Assembly (NCBI GenBank): GCA_026004775.1
Contig: BPJU01000004.1
Span: forward strand, 62,001-126,000
Reading direction: 5' to 3'
From: Pirellulaceae bacterium
GTDB taxonomy: Bacteria > Planctomycetota > Planctomycetia > Pirellulales > Pirellulaceae
DNA length: 64,000 nucleotides
Made by a program: the position numbers and the translations under genes. The notes under the pieces were generated by a model, which was not told the DNA's origin, ran no database searches, and saw only the letters and a program-made list of their open reading frames with translations. Below are positions 43,040 to 51,546 of the stretch, piece after piece. Each line of letters begins with the position of its first letter. The stretch's first letter is position 1.

Positions 43040-44101
43040 ATGGAAAGTTTCCGTTTCGGTTCGGCCCCGGGCGCAGGCTCGATTCCCAACTCGATTGAGG
43101 AACTTGAAGCGTGGCTGAGCGAGCCGACGGAGACCTTATTGGAACGATGGCCGACCATCGAGGGGGACCTATTGATACTGGGTGCCGGCGGAAAGATGGG
43201 GCCGACGTTGGCGATGATGGCGCGCCGTGCCGATCAGCTCACCGGGATGAACCGGCGCATCGTGGCCGTAAGCCGCTTCAGTGATACAACCGTGCGCCAA
43301 CGTCTCACTCTGGCCGGTGTGGAAACTGTGGCTGCGGATCTTCTGGACGAGAATGTCTGGGATCAGTTGCCCGATGCTCCCAACGTCCTGGTGATGCTCG
43401 GCTTTAAGTTCGGTACAGCGTCGGATCCCAGCCGGACGTGGGCGATGAACTGTTTGCTGCCGGCCATGATCTGCCGCCGTTATAAGAACAGCCGCATAAC
43501 GGCGTTTTCTTCAGGAAATGTGTATGCTCCGGTGCCGGTCACCAGTCAAGGGGCAACGGAAGACGATGAACCTCATCCTGTTGGTGAATATGCGATGAGC
43601 TGTCTGGGCAGAGAACGCATTTACCAGTACTTTAGCCGCCACCATGGGGTGCCGGTGGCCTTGTTAAGGCTCAATTATGCGACGGAATTGCGCTACGGCG
43701 TACTGGTAGACATCGCACTGTGGGTGCAGCGTGGCGATCCGATCGATGTGCGGATGGGCTATGTGAACGTGATCTGGTTGGCCGATGCCAATGCCATGGC
43801 GCTGGCGGCTTTGGCTTTTCCCACGTCACCGGCGCGCATCATCAACGTCGCCGGGCTGGAGATTCTCAGTGTGCGGCAGGTGGCTCAAGAGTTCGGCCGG
43901 TTGCTGGGCAAGCCGGTAGTTTTCTCGGGCCAGGAGCTTCCCACGGCACTTTTGAACGATGGCCGGCAGGGGGCGAAACTGTTGGGACAACCACGCGTTT
44001 CGGCAGAGCAAATGATTGAATGGACCGCTCGCTGGATCGCCGCGGGCCGGCCGCTGTTGAACAAACCAACCCATTTTCATGTGGTCGATGGGAAATTTTA
44101 G
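43040..44101 (+). CDS. NAD-dependent epimerase/dehydratase-like protein with altered active site
   Basis: A protein of about 353 residues with an SDR-type fold. The dinucleotide-binding loop reads LILGAGGKMGPTLAMMA (GxGGxxG form). SSGNVYAPVPV occupies the Ser/Tyr region, and FPTSPARIINVAGLEILSVRQVAQEFGRLLGKPV is typical of epimerases. Where YxxxK is expected the sequence is EYAMSCLGRERIY, so the catalytic Lys is missing (Cys at that position, Arg further on). The enzyme may therefore act differently or not at all. It is encoded 141 bases after another SDR gene and may be co-transcribed. The ATG at 43040 follows GAGGAG; a TTG at 43037 opens the frame. The natural substrate is unknown. Confidence 0.82.
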   Translation: MESFRFGSAPGAGSIPNSIEELEAWLSEPTETLLERWPTIEGDLLILGAGGKMGPTLAMMARRADQLTGMNRRIVAVSRFSDTTVRQRLTLAGVETVAADLLDENVWDQLPDAPNVLVMLGFKFGTASDPSRTWAMNCLLPAMICRRYKNSRITAFSSGNVYAPVPVTSQGATEDDEPHPVGEYAMSCLGRERIYQYFSRHHGVPVALLRLNYATELRYGVLVDIALWVQRGDPIDVRMGYVNVIWLADANAMALAALAFPTSPARIINVAGLEILSVRQVAQEFGRLLGKPVVFSGQELPTALLNDGRQGAKLLGQPRVSAEQMIEWTARWIAAGRPLLNKPTHFHVVDGKF

Positions 44102-44353
44102 TTGAAGACAGAACCCCTCGACGGGATGCCCGAAGCCTGGTTGATTGACTCGCAGTGGCCAACAGAAGAATCGGCCACAGCTCGCGTCGTGCGTGATCAG
44201 TACTGCTATACTTTACGTGCGCTACCCCTGAACTGCTCCTGGTACGTATACACGACCCGATTGTGAGATTGATTGCTAAACGAAAGGGAGCCAGGCGATC
44301 GCCGCGGCGGACATTCCCAAGAATGCGTCGACTCGTCGGCAAAGCTGGCGACA

Positions 44354-44378
44354 GTTAGCCACAGAGAACACGGAGGGG
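44354..44378 (+). repeat. CCACAGAG-type repeat, upstream copy
   Basis: GTTAGCCACAGAGAACACGG followed by AGGGG, directly before the GxxExxY gene and containing part of its ribosome-binding region. It shares GTTAGCCACAGAG with the copies at 44791-44872. Such sequences are known from many genomes next to GxxExxY genes. Confidence 0.7.
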
Positions 44379-44385
44379 ATGGAGT

Positions 44386-44757
44386 ATGGAGAACAAGGAT
44401 CATTTGACGGAGAAGATTATCGGTGCGGCGATCGAGGTCCATCGGATTTTAGGGCCGGGATTGCTGGAGTCGATCTACCTGGACGCATTGTGCATCGAGT
44501 TGGAATTACGTGGCATCTCATTCCAGCGACAGGTAGAAGTGGACGTCGTATACAAAGGAACCACCATCAAGGGGCAACGGATCGATTTAGTTGTGGAAGG
44601 CGAAGTAGTTGTGGAGACTAAATGCGTTACCAAGTTGCCGGAAGTCGCACTGGCACAGGTGCTCTCGTACCTGAAGGCGACCGGATTGCGACGCGGCCTC
44701 CTGCTGAACTTCGGCACGGCGAGAATGGTTGACGGGATCAAACGCGTTTCGTTGTGA
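44386..44757 (+). CDS. GxxExxY protein (PDDEXK_3 family)
   Basis: A 123-residue protein carrying the name motif GLLESIY (G-x2-E-x2-Y) in GPGLLESIYLDALCIEL. A PDDEXK-like nuclease core follows: KGQRIDLVVEGEVVVETKCV (Asp ... Glu-x-Lys), after IIGAAIEVHRILG. It is full length for the family and ends GTARMVDGIKRVSL as most members do. The biological role is not established; the PDDEXK core suggests nuclease ancestry. The gene is bracketed by CCACAGAG repeats, as is typical, and by a diverged hairpin repeat downstream, so the segment may be mobile. ATG 44386 has GGAG (44380-44383) very close upstream. Confidence 0.93.
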   Translation: MENKDHLTEKIIGAAIEVHRILGPGLLESIYLDALCIELELRGISFQRQVEVDVVYKGTTIKGQRIDLVVEGEVVVETKCVTKLPEVALAQVLSYLKATGLRRGLLLNFGTARMVDGIKRVSL

Positions 44758-44790
44758 CTACAGGAGCCACTGCGGCTGCAAGCCACAGAG

Positions 44791-44872
44791 GTTGTTAGCC
44801 ACAGAGGGCACGGAGGGCACGGAGGGTAAGGAGGTTGTTAGCCACAGAGGGCACGGAGGGCACAGAGGGTGG
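44791..44872 (+). repeat. CCACAGAG-type repeats, two tandem copies
   Basis: Two tandem copies, 44791-44833 and 44835-44872, both starting GTTGTTAGCCACAGAGGGCA and continuing with GGAGGGCAC units. They lie just after the GxxExxY gene. The internal CACGGAGGG/CACAGAGGG units are themselves short tandem repeats. Confidence 0.8.
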
Positions 44873-44918
44873 AATAGAAGAATGAAGGAATCGTCACTTT
44901 TAACGGTTACAACGCAGG

Positions 44919-45102
44919 GTAACCGTTCGCGGTTAGATAATGAAGAACACGATATCGGTTTATGCAGTAGCGGAAGTTTTGCGGGGCGGCGCTATTGGGG
45001 TGCACGCAGCGAACTCCGCTACGCGATGAAGCCATATCGTGCTACGTCCTCAGAATGGTTGCTGCCGCCGAGCAACGTGAAAACGTGACCGTGAGCGGTT
45101 AC
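44919..45102 (+). repeat. Hairpin interspersed repeat, diverged copy B (184 bp)
   Basis: It begins GTAACCGTTCGCGGTTAG and continues TGAAGAACACGATAT, matching the left part of copy A in the same orientation. It ends CCGTGAGCGGTTAC, matching the family's right end. The middle is shorter and strongly diverged. Both ends can form short palindromic hairpins (AACCGTTCGCGGTT; ACCGTGAGCGGT). An extra AACGGTTAC at 44902-44910 lies just outside and pairs with the left end. Confidence 0.65.
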
Positions 45103-45354
45103 AGGGCCAAGAGCCCGGATCGGTTCAGAATAGGGCACCTGTGAGTGCGTGCGGTGATTACTAGACCTGCCGAAAGCAGTCGAGTGCCGGGACGTCGGAG
45201 TTGGAGCCAAAATGGCCTCAACGAGCCGCAATACACCGGGCAACGGCTTCTGCTGCACTGGTATTGTGCTGGTAGTATGGAAGCTGCGTAGACCGGGCAG
45301 CGCCCCGGATGGGCACCTAATAGTAGCGTCACTCTCTTCATCGACATTTAGATA

Positions 45355-45405
45355 TCTCTGTGCCCTCTGTGTCCTCTGTGGCTAATCTCTCCCCCCTCTG
45401 TGGCT
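45355..45405 (-). repeat. CCACAGAG-type repeats, inverted copies
   Basis: On the plus strand this reads TCTCTGTGCCCTCTGTGTCC, then CTCTGTGGCTAA and a further CTCTGTGGCTAC. These are reverse complements of the repeats at 44354 and 44791, so the GxxExxY gene and the hairpin repeat B lie between opposed copies. Confidence 0.75.
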
Positions 45406-45428
45406 ACTTATAGCATCCTCAGGCCCTC

Positions 45429-46100
45429 TCATAGAACGCCGTATCGGGTGTAGGCTTCGGAAGCGAGCATGCCTTGGCGGATGGCGTTGCGTGTCCGGTT
45501 TTCGGCATGCACCTTCTGCCAGGCTCTCCGTAGAACTTCGGCCTCGACGGCCTGAGGCACTACGACGATGCCGTCCAGGTCGGCCACCACCAAATCACCC
45601 GGCGAAAAGACCACGCCGTCGATTTCGACCGGCACGTCCAGGTCCACAACTCGCTGGCGGTTTTGGCTGTCGTAGGGTGATCGGCCGCGGGCATAGACGG
45701 GAAATTGCATCCGTTTGATTGCCCCCACATCGCGCACGGCTCCGTCTACGATCGCACCCACACACCCGCGATTGCGTGCGGCCGTGGTGAGCAATTCCCC
45801 CCAAATTCCGGATCGCATCGAGCCGCCCGCCGCGCAGATCAGCACATCGTCCGGCCGGCACGTATCGACCGCCCGCAGCTCCAATTCATAAGGCGTCGGA
45901 TCCGTATGGTACATGTCGCACCAGAGAGTCGTCTTGCAGCGCCCCGCCAAAAGCTGCTCGACGGTTTGTGGCAGCAAAGCAACGCGCGGCGACTGGTGAA
46001 GAAGCCCCACGCTGTCCAACGCGTCACAAATGGCGGCCACGTACAAGTGGTTCCGCACCAGATCAAGCGTGATCGTTTCCGGTATAGCATTTTCGCTCAT
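45429..46100 (-). CDS. RraA-family protein (demethylmenaquinone methyltransferase-like fold)
   Basis: A 223-residue RraA-like protein. The core reads GGSMRSGIWGELLTTAARNRGCVGAIVDGAVRDV, with the glycine-rich loop and the Arg-Asp residues that bind metal and pyruvate-like ligands. It continues FPVYARG, VPVEIDGVVFSPGDLVVADLDGIVVVP and the C-terminal helix. The family covers 4-hydroxy-4-methyl-2-oxoglutarate aldolases, oxaloacetate decarboxylases and the RNase E inhibitor RraA. At this length, with LWCDMYHTDP and a divergent peptidase-like gene, a small-molecule aldolase/decarboxylase is more likely than an RNase inhibitor (inference). The start is the ATG at 46098-46100. Confidence 0.88.
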   Translation of the reverse strand: MSENAIPETITLDLVRNHLYVAAICDALDSVGLLHQSPRVALLPQTVEQLLAGRCKTTLWCDMYHTDPTPYELELRAVDTCRPDDVLICAAGGSMRSGIWGELLTTAARNRGCVGAIVDGAVRDVGAIKRMQFPVYARGRSPYDSQNRQRVVDLDVPVEIDGVVFSPGDLVVADLDGIVVVPQAVEAEVLRRAWQKVHAENRTRNAIRQGMLASEAYTRYGVL

Positions 46101-46212
46101 AGAAATGGCCGCAATTCGTTAGTTGCACGTTGCTCTTGGCACGTCCGTGTTTCCGTCGGACCGACTGCGGTATCATAAACGGCATAGGTCACAGCCCAAG
46201 GAGCCATGCATT

Positions 46213-47709
46213 ATGCGTGTCGGTATTGTAGCCATCTTGCATGAATCGAACACCTTTATCCAGCAGCCTACCTGCTGGTCGCATTTCCAGGAGGATCTAT
46301 GGGCCGAAGGCTCTGCGGTGTGGGATTGTTTCTGGAAAGGCCACCACGAAGTAAGTGGGTTCCTGGCCGGCCTGATCGAGCACGGTCTTCAACCCGTGCC
46401 GCTGCTGGCAGCCCGCGCAATGCCCTATGGCGCCATCGAAACCGGATGTTATCGCCGGTTGCTCGATCGCTTCGTTCGTCGCGTGGCGGCCGCCGCACCC
46501 ATGGATGGCTGGTTGGTGGCAGTCCATGGAGCTGCCGCCAGCCATGCGGACCTGGACGTTGACGGAACAATCCTCACCTGGCTCCGCCAAGTAGCAGCCG
46601 ATCGACCGATCATCGCTACCGTCGATGCTCATGCCAATTTGTCGCCCCGGATGGTCACTGCTTGCCAGGCGATCATTCCTTATCAGACCAATCCGCATCT
46701 GGATCAATACGAACGCGGTTGGGAAGCGGCTCGGTTGATGGCACGGACGTTGCAAGGTGAGCTGCATCCGGTGGTCGCCGCCGCCTTTCCGCCGATGGTG
46801 ATCAATATCGAACGCCAGGCCACCGCGGAAGGTCATTGGGAACCGATTCGGGCAGAATTGCAACGCTGTCGAAGCGAACCCGGAATCCTCAATGCCAGTG
46901 TGGTGCTGGGTTTTCCCTACGCGGATGTGCCGAAAATGGGTTCGGCTGTGGTCGTCACGGCCGATCGAGATCCGAACCTCGCCCGAACAGCAGCCGATCG
47001 CCTGGCTCAGGTACTATGGCAACACCGGCATCAGTTTGTCGGGCAAATGGTGTCGATCGACCAGGCGGTGCGGATGGTATCCGAGTCGCCACCGCCGGTC
47101 GGCCTATTGGACATGGGGGACAATGTCGGTGGAGGCAGTCCGGGAGATGGCACGGCCATAGCGCATGCGCTGCGAGCGCGCAGGATTCGCGCTTTGGTCT
47201 GCCTCTACGATCCGCAAACCGTCACCCGCTGCTCGGGAGCTTCGCCAGGGAGTGCTCTGGAACTTTCCGTTGGGGGCAAGTGTGACACGGAACAGGGGCC
47301 GCCCTTGGAGGGCCGCTTTACGTTACGGGGAATGTTTGAAGGAAAATTTACAGAAGACGAGCCACGTCATGGTGCTATCCGCTCATTCGACCAAGGGCCG
47401 ACCGTCGTGTTGGAAGATCCGAGCGGATTGGTGATCGTCGCCACTTCTCGGCGCGTTCCTCCTTTCAGCTTGAAGCAGATCACCAGTTGCGGCCTGGAAC
47501 CGCGCACGTTCCAGGCGATCGCCATCAAAGGGGTCCATGCTCCGCTGGCCGCCTATCGCGAAGTTTGTTCTCGGTTCATCCGCGTGGACACTCCGGGTGT
47601 TACCTGTGCCAATCTGGACCGGTTACCGTACCGGCGGCGTCGCCGGCCGCTGTTTCCGTTGGAAGAGCCGGCCGAATTAGTGACGATTTGCGTGCAACTA
47701 GGGGGTTGA
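46213..47709 (+). CDS. M81-family metallopeptidase (MlrC-like)
   Basis: A 498-residue protein of the MlrC/DUF1485 family (peptidase M81), first known from microcystin breakdown. Visible motifs are RVGIVAILHESNTF at the start, WLVAVHGAAASHADLDVDGTIL, ATVDAHANLSPRMV with the metal-binding Asp and His, YQTNPHLDQYERG, LGFPYADVPKMGSAVVV, and LLDMGDNVGGGSPGDGTAIA, the conserved glycine-rich metal site. Most bacteria with the gene meet no microcystin; its natural substrate is unknown. It is divergent from the RraA-like gene across a 112-base spacer, suggesting joint control in a catabolic step. ATG 46213 has AAGGAG nine bases upstream; the frame is open to 46123. Confidence 0.9.
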   Translation: MRVGIVAILHESNTFIQQPTCWSHFQEDLWAEGSAVWDCFWKGHHEVSGFLAGLIEHGLQPVPLLAARAMPYGAIETGCYRRLLDRFVRRVAAAAPMDGWLVAVHGAAASHADLDVDGTILTWLRQVAADRPIIATVDAHANLSPRMVTACQAIIPYQTNPHLDQYERGWEAARLMARTLQGELHPVVAAAFPPMVINIERQATAEGHWEPIRAELQRCRSEPGILNASVVLGFPYADVPKMGSAVVVTADRDPNLARTAADRLAQVLWQHRHQFVGQMVSIDQAVRMVSESPPPVGLLDMGDNVGGGSPGDGTAIAHALRARRIRALVCLYDPQTVTRCSGASPGSALELSVGGKCDTEQGPPLEGRFTLRGMFEGKFTEDEPRHGAIRSFDQGPTVVLEDPSGLVIVATSRRVPPFSLKQITSCGLEPRTFQAIAIKGVHAPLAAYREVCSRFIRVDTPGVTCANLDRLPYRRRRRPLFPLEEPAELVTICVQLGG

Positions 47710-47761
47710 CATGGTAAATCTAGAAAAAAATTGGTAGTAGGTTGGATATCGTTTTACCTAA

Positions 47762-50305
47762 TTATTGTGATAGCCGACTTAATAATTTTTGATATCGTGC
47801 ATTCCAAGGCGAACCCTGAGGCGGCGGCGAGGTCAAAAGCACATAGCGTAACAGTTTCCGTGCTTCATCGGGCTGGCCGGATGCGGCGAGTGCTTCGGCC
47901 ACGCCAAGCTTCGCTTCAAACCAGGGATCGCTGCCGGGTGCGGAACCCGCTGCCACTCGCCTCCACTGTTGCAGTGCCGGTTGCCAGCCGATCTCTGTAG
48001 CCGCCCGGCCCAAGACCCGTGCGTAGGTCAGTTGCCAATCAAGCGACATCGGATAGTCGGTTGCGGCCTTGCGAGCCAACTCGGCGGCCGCTTGCCACTG
48101 GCCTGCCGCCAGCAGCGCCTCCACCCGCAAGGCCACCCACCGTTCCGCATCTGCCGGCCCCGATCCCGGTTGGCAACGATCAAGCAGTTTCACCACCAAT
48201 GCCGCCAAAACAGTGCGATGGTCCTGCGACGCGTGATCCAGTCGAGGAACGAGTCGGGCTGCAACGTCCCAAGCGACTTGTGGCTCCAGATCGGAAATGT
48301 CCCGAAGTAGTTCCTCGGACGCAGCTACGGCATCGGGTTGGAGAGCCTGAGCCAACAGGAGTGCTGCCTGGTAATCCGCGCGGTCGCGATCAACCAGAAG
48401 CGAAGGATCTAGTTGTGTTAGTTGAGCCGCCATCTGCGGTGCCAGTTCGGGAGCGATGCCCAGCGTCAGCCAGGCTCGAGCCACCGCTGCCAGAGCCGCC
48501 ACGGCCGGTTCCGCTCGAGCGGCCATCGATTCGAAGTAGCGAGCCAGTTCATCACGCAGCACGGTCAGTTCTTCAGCAGGAGCTGTCGTAAGCCGGGTTT
48601 GCCAGATCTGGCGGGCAAGGCGCACGGCATCCCCTTGCCGATCGAGTGTTCTTATCGCCCGGCACAGCGCCAGGGCTTCATCCCAGCGGCGCTGTTGCGC
48701 ATAACGATCGGCCAGTGCCAGGCGGACGCCATCGGCACTGCCGCCGTCCGGCCAATGCTGGAGGTGTTCTTCGAGCCACTGGTCGAGTTTTTCCGGTGGC
48801 AATGCTCCGCGTTGCACGGCCTGGGCAGCAAGCCGCAGGGCTTCGCGGTGTGCCGCAGAGGCTTCGGTCCGGTCCGGCCGCTCCAGGGCCGCTGTCCGCC
48901 AGCGTTCAGCAGCGCCTGGCAGGTCGTCCAGCTTCTCGGCCAACCGGGCTGCTCGGCCTCGTGCCGTCCACCGCTCTTGCTCGACGTTCAGCCTGGCCGC
49001 CATTTCGGCTGCCCGGTCGTACGCTTCGAGGGCTTCGCCCAATTGTCCTCGCAAGAAAAGATCGTCGGCTTGCCGCCGCAGCAGTTCGGCATCCGCCGCT
49101 CCGGAACCTGCTCCGGCCGCTCTCAGGAGCAACTGCTCGGCTCTTCTTGCCCAATATGGCCCGTGTTGTTTTTCGATGTGGTGGGTCAAAGCGACGGCTT
49201 GCTCCCGCCAGGTGTTTCTCAGATTCACCGGCGGGCGGAATTCCTGGTGCCAAAGCGCAATCAACACTTCCAGCACCGCCAGATCCCATTCCGCATTGGC
49301 TGGTCCCGGGGGCGGTTGTTGGAGAGATTGCCAGGCATCGTGCCAGCGTCCTTGGGCCACAAGGAGCCGCAGCCGTTCGGCTGCGGCCAACTGCCGAATC
49401 TCTTGCGGTGCCTCGTCGGCTTGAGCCTTCGACAGCAGCGGTTCGGCTTCTGTAAAACTCCCCAAGTGCCGCAACACCATCGCCTGCTCGACATACGCCA
49501 AGAAGGTGAGTCGATCGCCGTCGGGCAACTGGGACAGGGCTTGTTGGAGCGATTGGAGGCTTTCGCCCAGCAATCCCAAACGATCCGCGCCGTCCGGATA
49601 GCAGAGTGCCTGTTCTCGCAACACTCCGCCCCGCAGCAGTCGCACCTGGCTGCGGACGGCCAGCAAGTCGTCCTGTGTCGGCTGTTGGCCGGTAGTCAGA
49701 CGAGGGGCCGATGGGATCTGTTGGTCCAGCCACCGCTCGAATTCTTCCAGTTGTCGAGCAGCCTGCCGCAGTGCGCTCAGAGCCCGCCCGCGCTCATCAT
49801 CGGTCGCCTTTCGTGAAAGTTCCAGCACTTCGCGCAGCCGCTTGCCCCATGCCATCTCGGTCAAGGCTGCCTGGCGGCGCACCCACACGGATACCGGCCG
49901 GTCACCGGCGGCCGCCACATACCGTGCCGCTTCTTGGCGAGCCTTCTGGATAGCTGTGTCCTGCTGGGCGGGATCAGGCGACGCCAACGCCTGTTCGGTG
50001 TAGGTGCGGATCAATTCGGCCGTCCACCACGCCTGCTCGATGGGACTCAGTTTGTCACGGGCCAACTGCCGCCGGCAACAGCTAGCCGCTAAGTCATAAT
50101 ATCCCCTCTGACGAAGACCATCCAGGAATCGCTGGTCGTATGCCTCCAATTGGGCAAAAGCAGCCCCCACAAAAACGCCTTGACAAAAAATCACAAGAAC
50201 CCAAGAAAACCTGATCCAATACCCCAGTAGACAAAACAATAGCCCATCCGGAGTATGGCAGCCGGCGGTTATATTTATGTTTTTGTTAAAATTACGACCG
50301 CTCAT
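47762..50305 (-). CDS. Exported tetratricopeptide-repeat protein
   Basis: A very helical protein of about 847 residues, rich in Ala, Leu, Gln and Trp, built of TPR-like units (for example AQYAQQRRWDEALALCRAIRTL-type helices and ADDLFLRGQLGEALEAYDRAAE). It has a hydrophobic N-terminal segment, LLFCLLGYWIRFSWVLVIFCQGVFVGAAFA, before QLEAYDQRFLDGL, so it is probably exported or anchored. The start is poorly defined: ATG 50305 lacks a Shine-Dalgarno sequence and lies in AT-rich DNA. It is on the same strand as the Ton-like operon but separated from it by 770 bases including hairpin repeat C. Another exported TPR protein sits in that operon, so a shared envelope role is conceivable. Confidence 0.75.
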   Translation of the reverse strand: MSGRNFNKNINITAGCHTPDGLLFCLLGYWIRFSWVLVIFCQGVFVGAAFAQLEAYDQRFLDGLRQRGYYDLAASCCRRQLARDKLSPIEQAWWTAELIRTYTEQALASPDPAQQDTAIQKARQEAARYVAAAGDRPVSVWVRRQAALTEMAWGKRLREVLELSRKATDDERGRALSALRQAARQLEEFERWLDQQIPSAPRLTTGQQPTQDDLLAVRSQVRLLRGGVLREQALCYPDGADRLGLLGESLQSLQQALSQLPDGDRLTFLAYVEQAMVLRHLGSFTEAEPLLSKAQADEAPQEIRQLAAAERLRLLVAQGRWHDAWQSLQQPPPGPANAEWDLAVLEVLIALWHQEFRPPVNLRNTWREQAVALTHHIEKQHGPYWARRAEQLLLRAAGAGSGAADAELLRRQADDLFLRGQLGEALEAYDRAAEMAARLNVEQERWTARGRAARLAEKLDDLPGAAERWRTAALERPDRTEASAAHREALRLAAQAVQRGALPPEKLDQWLEEHLQHWPDGGSADGVRLALADRYAQQRRWDEALALCRAIRTLDRQGDAVRLARQIWQTRLTTAPAEELTVLRDELARYFESMAARAEPAVAALAAVARAWLTLGIAPELAPQMAAQLTQLDPSLLVDRDRADYQAALLLAQALQPDAVAASEELLRDISDLEPQVAWDVAARLVPRLDHASQDHRTVLAALVVKLLDRCQPGSGPADAERWVALRVEALLAAGQWQAAAELARKAATDYPMSLDWQLTYARVLGRAATEIGWQPALQQWRRVAAGSAPGSDPWFEAKLGVAEALAASGQPDEARKLLRYVLLTSPPPQGSPWNARYQKLLSRLSQ

Positions 50306-51078
50306 AAATATATTATCGCCACGCACGTTAGCCACGACACAACCCACATCGCCATCGTTGACCGATCTTAAACGGTATGATGTCATGTTAAACGGTATTA
50401 TGTCGTCGTGGTGGCCCAAATCCCAACACTACATGTCGGAAGCCGCGAAGAGTGCCGCAGAGCATTCCCAGCAATAAACCTGCGAAGGTTCTTCTTGCTG
50501 CTCTCGCCCACACGGTCTTGCACTTCGAGTGCCGGTGGCGCTGAAGGCGGCAGAAGAACCTTATGCACCGGCTGTGACACAGAATTCCACGGATAGGATA
50601 AAAGTACGAATGATAACCTGCTTGCCTGAAGCAAGCGGCATTCAAGCCAGACCCTACTCTTAGAAAGGTAAAAAGTAGTTCGGCCAAACATGAAGCTGCT
50701 CAGCTCCGTATTTTGTCTCGCAATGCAGGATTATATCTTACTATCAAAACTGTTTTTACCGACGATAACAGTGCTCGAACAATGGGTTATAAAAATTTGT
50801 AACCGTTCACGGTTGAATCACAGGCTGTTTCGGGGCCTCGCTTCCACAGGTGCGGAACACTTGCGTGTTCCGCATACGGAATGTGGCCGCTTCGCGAAGA
50901 TTTTTTCGTTGCGGAAGTCTTGCGGCGGCCGCTACCGCGTCCGCCTTGCGACTTCCGCTGCCCCATGAACCAATATCGTGTTCTTCATTTTCTAACCGTG
51001 GACGGTTACTAAAAATGTCTATGGTACACCGCGATATGATTACCAATACCTGGTAGATGCTTGGCCGGACGCTATGTA
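50306..51078. other. Intergenic region carrying hairpin repeat C
   Basis: 773 bases between the TPR gene and the last ExbD gene. The part 50420-50798 contains short open frames on both strands with no conserved look. The repeat occupies 50799-51009. Confidence 0.45.
50799..51009 (+). repeat. 211-bp multi-hairpin interspersed repeat, copy C
   Basis: The same length as copy A (10153-10363) but in the opposite orientation, with about nine differences. Ends are GTAACCGTTCACGGTT and AACCGTGGACGGTTAC. Each contains a 14-base palindrome (AACCGT-TC-ACGGTT; AACCGT-GG-ACGGTT), and together they form terminal inverted repeats. Inside lie GCGGAACAC-TTGC-GTGTTCCGC and a longer GCGGAAGTC...GACTTCCGC stem. 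Confidence 0.88.
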
Positions 51079-51540
51079 TTATGGCATGGAGTGGTCTGCC
51101 TGTGGCGTTGCAAAGGCGGCGGTGAATCCATGTTGCCGGACCAGGTCATAAATGTCAATCGCGGCTCCCAGGGGAACTTCGCCATCCGGGTGGATGATTA
51201 CCGGGGGATCGCGCGACACCTGGGCAAGCTCAGCCAGGTGGCGATCCAGTTCCGCGCGGGAGGGCATCGGTTGTTCGTTTAGCTGATAGACTACACGCCC
51301 CGACTCCGAGCGGAGGCGAATCACGACGTGCTCAAAGTCCCACTCAGGCGGCGGGGCCTGGAGCGTGTTGCCACCGGGCGCCGCTGGGACGGCTACCGTG
51401 CCAGGCAGATTCTCCTCGGGACGAACAAAGCTGGTAGACCAAAGGAAGAACACCAGTAGCAGGAAGACCACGTCGATCATAGGCGTCATGGCTACGTCTA
51501 TGCCGCCGCGTTGTTGGGAATAAAGTGTTGTGCGTCGCAT
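51079..51540 (-). CDS. ExbD/TolR-family protein (second)
   Basis: A 153-residue ExbD-type protein: cytoplasmic start MRRTTLYSQQRGGIDVAMTPMIDVVFLLLVFFLWS, in which the Asp of PMIDVVF is the proton-carrying residue of the single membrane helix. A periplasmic domain follows with HVVIRLRSESG, PVIIHPDGEVPLGAAIDIYDLV. It works with ExbB as a proton-driven motor that energises an outer-membrane-reaching protein. It is the last gene of the five-gene cluster, six bases after the first ExbD gene. Two different ExbD proteins beside one ExbB is a frequent planctomycete arrangement. Confidence 0.93.
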   Translation of the reverse strand: MRRTTLYSQQRGGIDVAMTPMIDVVFLLLVFFLWSTSFVRPEENLPGTVAVPAAPGGNTLQAPPPEWDFEHVVIRLRSESGRVVYQLNEQPMPSRAELDRHLAELAQVSRDPPVIIHPDGEVPLGAAIDIYDLVRQHGFTAAFATPQADHSMP

Positions 51541-51546
51541 GGCCGG

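Larger units (their letters stand above)
44758..45428. other. Repeat-rich intergenic region
   Basis: 671 bases after the GxxExxY gene. It holds direct and inverted CCACAGAG repeats (44791-44872 and 45355-45405) and copy B of the hairpin repeat (44919-45102). The remainder, 45103-45354, shows no coding frame. Confidence 0.5.
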
